From: Tsukamurella asaccharolytica
Lineage (GTDB): Bacteria > Actinomycetota > Actinomycetes > Mycobacteriales > Mycobacteriaceae
NCBI RefSeq assembly: GCF_007858435.1
Contig: NZ_VIGW01000017.1
Coordinates: 1 to 58,084, forward strand
Direction of reading: 5' to 3'
Length of the DNA: 58,084 nt
Shown here: in pieces, positions 53,776 to 58,084 of the stretch
Position numbering within the stretch: the stretch's first letter is position 1
Layout: each line of letters starts with the position of its first letter
Translations under genes and position numbers: made by a program
Notes under the pieces: generated by a model
Database searches by the model: none
What the model was told of the DNA's origin: nothing
The model's input: only the letters and a program-made list of their open reading frames with translations

Positions 53776-53791
53776 GGTCACAATTGTTACC
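53776..53791. promoter_or_regulatory. near-palindrome GGTCACAATTGTTACC before efpA
   Basis: The 16 bases are a palindrome except for one mismatched pair, in a 218-base gap upstream of the first efpA gene, about 50 bases before its start. It is AT-rich locally. It is a candidate repressor site for drug-responsive control; no regulator gene is adjacent. It has no counterpart before the second efpA copy. Confidence 0.4.
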
Positions 53792-53824
53792 GTTCTCGAC
53801 TTCCGAATCCGGCGGGGGAGTCGG

Positions 53825-53830
53825 TAGCCT
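53825..53830 (+). promoter_or_regulatory. leaderless -10 box TAGCCT of the first efpA gene
   Basis: TAGCCT, eight bases, then ATG 53839. The same box and spacing precede the second copy. Confidence 0.5.
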
Positions 53831-53838
53831 CGGGCATC

Positions 53839-56133
53839 ATGACTTCAACGATGGCGCCTTCCAGCCCGGCGCAGACCTACCGCGTCAAGGGCAGTGCCGT
53901 CGGCATTCCGATCCTCGTGCTCTGCGGAATGATCTTCCTCGCCGTGCTCGACGGCACGGTCGTTTTCGTCGCTATGCCGGAGATCCAGGACGCGCTCGGG
54001 CTCTCGGACGCCACCAAGGTGTGGGTGTTCGGCGCGTACGCGCTCACCTTCGGCGGCTTCCTGCTGCTGGGCGGCAGGCTCGGCGATACTTTCGGCCGGA
54101 AGAAGATGTTCCTGCTCGGCGTGATCGGCTTCACCATCGCGTCGGCGCTGGCGGGATTCGCCACGAACGAGGCGTGGCTGCTCGCGGCCCGTGTCGGCCA
54201 GGGACTGTTCGCCGCGGTCGCCAGCCCCACCGCCCTCGCGCTCATCGCCACCACCTTCGCGCCCGGCAAGGCGCGTAACCAGGCCTTCGCCGTCTTCGGC
54301 GCGATGGCGGGCCTGGGCTCCATCGCCGGCCTCGTCGCCGGCGGCCTGCTCGCGACCCTCGACTGGCGCCTCATCTTCTGGATCAACGTTCCGGTGGGTA
54401 TCGCCTGCGCGGTCGGCGGCTGGTTCACTCTCGACGAGGCGACCTCCGAGCGACGGCACGCCCTCGACGTCAAGGGCGCCGTCCTCGCGGTCGCGGGGTG
54501 CGTCACCGGCGTGTACGCCCTCACCGCCGGCCCTGAGGCCCACTGGCAGAGCACGTCGGTCTACATCGCCGCGGTGGTCAGCGTGATCTGCCTCGCGCTG
54601 TTCCTCTGGGTCGAGCGGACGGCGAAGAACCCCATCCTGCCGTTCTCGCTGTTCAACAACCGCAACCGCGTCGCGGCGATGCTCGCGATCCTGATCTGCG
54701 GCGCCCTCATCCCGACGCTCGGCTTCTACGTCGCGCTCACCTTCCAGCTGGTACTCGGTTACACGCCCTTCGAGTCGGGACTCGCGCTGCTGCCCTTCGC
54801 CGTCGGTTTCGGCATCTCCGTCGCGATCAGCGCCTCGCTCGTGCGGCGCTTCCAGGCGCGCTGGCTCGTCGCCATCGGCGGCGTCATCGTCTTTCTTCCT
54901 TGCATCTACGTCCCGACCCTGGTGTCCCAGGACCCCGCGACCATCGCCTACTTCCCGCAGATCGCGCTGCCGGTGTTCTTCATCGGCATCGGCGTGGGCA
55001 TGGCGGTCGTTCCGCTGCCGCTCGGTGCCGTCGCCGGCGTGCGCCCGTCGGAGATCGGCCCGCTGACCGCGCTGATCGAGGTCGCGCAGAACCTCGGCGG
55101 CATCATCGGCCTCGCGTCGGTGCAGGTCGTCGTGACCTCGCGCATCATGGCCGAGGGCGGCCCGACCACCGGTCACCTGCGCCACGACACCCTCTCGGGC
55201 GACCAGATCCACGCCCTGGCGTCGGGTTACGGCCTCGCCTTCATCTCCTGCGCGGCGATCCTCATCCTGGCCGGCCTCGTCGTGGTCCCCTTCATGCGGT
55301 TCACGCCCGCGGAGATCGCCGAGGGCCAGGCGGCCAAGGAGTCCAGCGAGTCCGGCGGTGCCATTCCGTCCACGTCCTTCCCCGCGCAGGCCTTCGAAGA
55401 GGACGACGACGTCGACGACGATTGGGAGCCGCTCGAGGGCGACGTCACGTCGGGCTCCTTCGCCGCCATCCGCCGCGAGGACTACGACCGCGCCTACAAC
55501 GAGCAGCCCGGAGATCCCGAGCCGGTGTACTTCACCGATCGGTTCCGCGCCATCAAGCGCACGGATGTCGGCGGAGCGGCGTCGCCGGACGCCCGACCGC
55601 GCCCGCCGCAGCCCCCGACCCAGCAGGTCCCCGTCACCCGGCCGCCGCGCCGCCGCGAGCCGACCGCCCCCCAGCAGGCCTACTCGCAGCCGAGTGGCCC
55701 GCTGAACCGGACCGGAGCACCGCAGCAGGGGTTCACGCACCCGAGCGATCCGCTGCCCCGGCAGAGCGGTCGCCCGGGGGAGGGGCTGGCAGGCGTCGCC
55801 CGCCCGTCCGGGCCGATCCAGCGCGAGAGTGCCGACCTCCCGCGCCCGCCGGTTCCGCCGGCGCCGCGCGCCTCGATGCCCGACTACTGGCCGCCTCGTC
55901 CGCCCCGGCCCGCTCCGCAGCAGTACGCGGGGGGCCGCCCGGCGGCCCGTCCGAGTGGTCCGGTGCAGCGGTCGGGCTCGGCTCCGCGGCAGGGTTCGCA
56001 ATCCCAGCCCGTCCCCGCGGCCGCGCGCCCCGGCCGCCACGCGGCCCCGGAGCCCGACGGGATGCACCACCCGGCGCAGACCCCGCAGGCGGATCGCGTG
56101 AGCCGCGCCCGTCGGCACCGGCTCGAGGACTGA
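53839..56133 (+). CDS. efpA: EfpA-like DHA2 multidrug exporter with long acidic/Pro-rich C-terminal tail
   Basis: This 764-residue membrane protein has 14 predicted segments over about 25-490. DHA2 features are FLAVLDGTVVFVAMPEIQ, GGRLGDTFGRKKMF, and the motif C region around LIATTFAPGKARNQAFAV and GSIAGLVAGGLL. A cytosolic tail of about 270 residues follows, starting with FEEDDDVDDDWEPLEGDV and then Pro/Arg/Gln-rich repeats. Tails of this length are not present in M. tuberculosis EfpA (about 530 residues from memory). It has its own promoter and is followed after 76 bases by a close paralogue. Confidence 0.87.
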   Translation: MTSTMAPSSPAQTYRVKGSAVGIPILVLCGMIFLAVLDGTVVFVAMPEIQDALGLSDATKVWVFGAYALTFGGFLLLGGRLGDTFGRKKMFLLGVIGFTIASALAGFATNEAWLLAARVGQGLFAAVASPTALALIATTFAPGKARNQAFAVFGAMAGLGSIAGLVAGGLLATLDWRLIFWINVPVGIACAVGGWFTLDEATSERRHALDVKGAVLAVAGCVTGVYALTAGPEAHWQSTSVYIAAVVSVICLALFLWVERTAKNPILPFSLFNNRNRVAAMLAILICGALIPTLGFYVALTFQLVLGYTPFESGLALLPFAVGFGISVAISASLVRRFQARWLVAIGGVIVFLPCIYVPTLVSQDPATIAYFPQIALPVFFIGIGVGMAVVPLPLGAVAGVRPSEIGPLTALIEVAQNLGGIIGLASVQVVVTSRIMAEGGPTTGHLRHDTLSGDQIHALASGYGLAFISCAAILILAGLVVVPFMRFTPAEIAEGQAAKESSESGGAIPSTSFPAQAFEEDDDVDDDWEPLEGDVTSGSFAAIRREDYDRAYNEQPGDPEPVYFTDRFRAIKRTDVGGAASPDARPRPPQPPTQQVPVTRPPRRREPTAPQQAYSQPSGPLNRTGAPQQGFTHPSDPLPRQSGRPGEGLAGVARPSGPIQRESADLPRPPVPPAPRASMPDYWPPRPPRPAPQQYAGGRPAARPSGPVQRSGSAPRQGSQSQPVPAAARPGRHAAPEPDGMHHPAQTPQADRVSRARRHRLED

Positions 56134-56195
56134 CGGTCACCTGCGCCGACCGAGAAACCAGCACGATTGATTTCTTCGGAGCTTCCTCCAGCCGG

Positions 56196-56201
56196 TAGCC
56201 T
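56196..56201 (+). promoter_or_regulatory. leaderless -10 box TAGCCT of the second efpA gene
   Basis: TAGCCT, eight bases, then ATG 56210, the same as for the first copy, indicating that the duplication included the promoter. Confidence 0.5.
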
Positions 56202-56209
56202 CGGTCTCC

Positions 56210-58084
56210 ATGACATCGACGATGGCCCCCGGGGCCCCGGCGCCGACCTACCGCGTCAAGGGCAGTGCTCTCGGTCTCGCCATCGTCGTCCTCTCCGGGA
56301 TGATGTTCCTCGCCGTCCTCGACGGCACCGTGGTCTTCGTCGCGATGCCGCGGATCCAGGAAGCGATGCATCTGTCGGACGCCGCGAAGATCTGGGTCTA
56401 CGGCGCCTACGCGGTCACCTTCGGTGGGTTCATGCTGCTCGGCGGCAGGCTCGGCGATACCTTCGGGCGCAAACGGATGTTCATCCTCGGCGTCGCGGGA
56501 TTCACCCTCGCGTCGCTCCTCACCGGTTTCGCGACCAACGAGGCGTGGCTGCTCATCGCCCGCGCCGGGCAGGGGCTCTTCGCCGCGATCGCGTGCCCCA
56601 CGGCGCTCGCCCTCATCGCCACCACCTTCGCGCCGGGGAAGGCACGTAACCAGGCCTTCGCGATCTTCGGTGCGATGGCCGGGCTCGGCTCGGTCTCGGG
56701 CCTCGTCGCGGGCGGCCTCCTCGCGACCTGGGACTGGCGCTTCGTCTTCTGGATCAACGTCCCGATCGGTGTCGTCTGCATCATCGGCGCCGTCATCGCC
56801 TTGGAGGAGTCGACCTCCGAGCGGCGGCACGCACTCGACATCAAGGGCGCCGTCCTCGCGGTCGCAGGCTGCGTCGCCGGCGTCTACACCCTCACTATGG
56901 GCCCCGAGGTGCACTGGCAGGGCGCCGGCATTTACATCGCCGCCGCTATCAGCGTGGTCTGCCTGGCTGCCTTCCTCGTCGTGGAACGGACCGCGAGGAA
57001 CCCGATCCTGCCGTTCTCGCTCTTCCGCAACCGCAACCGGGTCGCGGCGATGGTCGCCATCTTCGTCTGCGGCGCGCTCATCCCGACGCTCGGCTTCTAC
57101 GTCGCGCTCACCTTCCAGCAGGTGCTCGGGTACACCCCGCTGGAGTCCGGCTTGGCGCTGATCCCGTTCGCCGTGGGAATGGGGATCGCCGCTCCCATCT
57201 CCTCCAAGCTCGCCCTGAAGATCCAGGCCCGGTGGCTGGTCGCCATCGGCGGGGTAATCGTCTTCCTGCCGTGCATCTACGTGCCGACGCTCATGAGCAA
57301 GGACCCGTCGGCGGTCAGCTACTTCCCGTACATCGGGCTGCCGGTCTTCTTCATCGGCATCGGCGTGGGCTTCGCGATGATCCCGTTGCCGATCTGCGCC
57401 CTGGCCGGGGTGCGCCCGTCCGAGACCGGCCCGATGTCCGCGTTGGTCGAGGTGTGCCAGAACCTGGGCGGCATCGTCGGGCTCGCCTCTGTGCAGGTGC
57501 TGGTGACCTCCCGGATCATGAAGGAGGGTGGCCCGACCAGGGGCGAGATCACCCACGAGCTGCTGACGGACGCGCAACGCACCGCCCTGGCCTCGGGCTT
57601 CGGGCTCGCCTTCATCGCCTGTGCCGCGATCCTCATCCTCGCGGGCCTGGTCGTGGTGCCGTTCATGCGGTTCACACCGGAGGAGGTCGCCGAGGGGCAG
57701 GCGGCGCAGGAGTCGAGCAAGTCCGGCGGATCGATCCCGTCGACCTCGTTCCCCGCGCAGGCCTTCGAGGACGACGACGACGTCGACGACGATTGGGAGC
57801 CGCTCGAGGGCGACGTCACCTCCGGATCGTTCCCGGCGGTCCGACGCGAGGATTACGCCCGCGCCTACAACGAGCAGCCCGGCGACCCCGAGCCGGTGTA
57901 CTTCACCGATCGCTTCCGCGCGATCAGGCGGCCGCCGGCGCCGCAGCCGCAGCCGCCGGCGCCCCAGCCGCACCCGCCCGCGTCGCAGCCTCCCCGCCCC
58001 GCCGGCGGCCCGCAGCACCGGCCCCCCGCCGCGCCTCCGCAGGCGCAGCGGCGTCCGAGCGCGCCCCTGCAGCGCCCGAGCGGG
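56210..58084 (+). CDS. efpA: second EfpA-like exporter, cut by window end
   Basis: The frame is open from ATG 56210 to the last base (625 codons), so the stop lies beyond the window. The start MTSTMAP and segments such as YRVKGSALGLAIVVLSGM, MFLAVLDGTVVFVAMPRIQ and GGRLGDTFGRKRMFILG match the first copy closely. The tail begins with the same acidic block (FEDDDDVDDDWEPLEGDV) and REDYARAYNEQPGDPEPVYF, then a different Pro/Gln-rich run. It is a tandem duplicate; divergence is enough to suggest different substrates. The final tail length cannot be seen. Confidence 0.87.
   Translation, partial: MTSTMAPGAPAPTYRVKGSALGLAIVVLSGMMFLAVLDGTVVFVAMPRIQEAMHLSDAAKIWVYGAYAVTFGGFMLLGGRLGDTFGRKRMFILGVAGFTLASLLTGFATNEAWLLIARAGQGLFAAIACPTALALIATTFAPGKARNQAFAIFGAMAGLGSVSGLVAGGLLATWDWRFVFWINVPIGVVCIIGAVIALEESTSERRHALDIKGAVLAVAGCVAGVYTLTMGPEVHWQGAGIYIAAAISVVCLAAFLVVERTARNPILPFSLFRNRNRVAAMVAIFVCGALIPTLGFYVALTFQQVLGYTPLESGLALIPFAVGMGIAAPISSKLALKIQARWLVAIGGVIVFLPCIYVPTLMSKDPSAVSYFPYIGLPVFFIGIGVGFAMIPLPICALAGVRPSETGPMSALVEVCQNLGGIVGLASVQVLVTSRIMKEGGPTRGEITHELLTDAQRTALASGFGLAFIACAAILILAGLVVVPFMRFTPEEVAEGQAAQESSKSGGSIPSTSFPAQAFEDDDDVDDDWEPLEGDVTSGSFPAVRREDYARAYNEQPGDPEPVYFTDRFRAIRRPPAPQPQPPAPQPHPPASQPPRPAGGPQHRPPAAPPQAQRRPSAPLQRPSG

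Overview
The window is about 70% G+C and comes from a mycolic-acid actinobacterium (Corynebacteriales). Three things point there: a mycothione reductase gene, two tandem EfpA-type exporters, and a gene order that, from memory, follows the Mycobacterium tuberculosis chromosome from xerC (Rv2894c) through rpsB-tsf, pyrH-frr-cdsA, rlmN, dxr-rip-ispG, the penicillin-binding protein, mapB, mtr, mqo, the magnesium-chelatase-like gene, cobO, cobB and cysG to efpA (Rv2846c). Tsukamurella or a close relative of Gordonia/Dietzia type is my best guess; this is inference, not a database result.

Layout. 1-440 is an odd edge with a dxs 3' fragment and a Pro/Gln-rich reading frame. 517-5197 has a YdeI-type gene divergent from a methionine-type ABC transporter operon (metQNI) that runs into an MHS-family symporter. 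5289-11296 carries xerC, then leftward zwf, an M23 peptidase, a frameshifted membrane protein, an M48 protease and a Bcr/CflA efflux pump. 11465-12817 is a DAACS symporter. 12920-14805 is a low-G+C island with a DUF3696-type AAA ATPase coupled to a PIN-domain nuclease, bordered by a stub of an alpha/beta-hydrolase gene. 15206-19003 has a carboxylesterase/TetR divergent pair and an AGCS symporter. From 19065 the conserved core begins: translation (rpsB, tsf, frr), UMP kinase, CDP-DAG synthase, RlmN, isoprenoid synthesis (dxr, ispG), the Rip site-2 protease, a lipoprotein PBP, methionine aminopeptidase, the late cobalamin genes (cobQ, chelatase, cobO, cobB, cysG), the mycothiol-redox genes and the efpA pair. 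Accessory genes are interspersed.

The interval between xerC and rpsB holds about 13 kb here and is much shorter in my recollection of M. tuberculosis, so it behaves like an integration hot spot. The AAA-PIN pair inside it is the best candidate for an undescribed (probably antiphage or toxin-type) system. Other points: a 33-residue Cys-rich metallothionein-like peptide with its own leaderless promoter directly behind mtr; an inorganic pyrophosphatase carried on a lipoprotein signal with all catalytic residues intact; a family of long hairpins placed on or near gene ends; a phased array of GGGTG boxes; a 9-mer, GCACCGTCG, that recurs far more than composition predicts; and two clean single-base frameshifts.

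Many genes here start at an ATG or GTG 6-8 bases after a TANNNT box, the leaderless arrangement usual in mycolic-acid actinobacteria. I used this to choose several starts.
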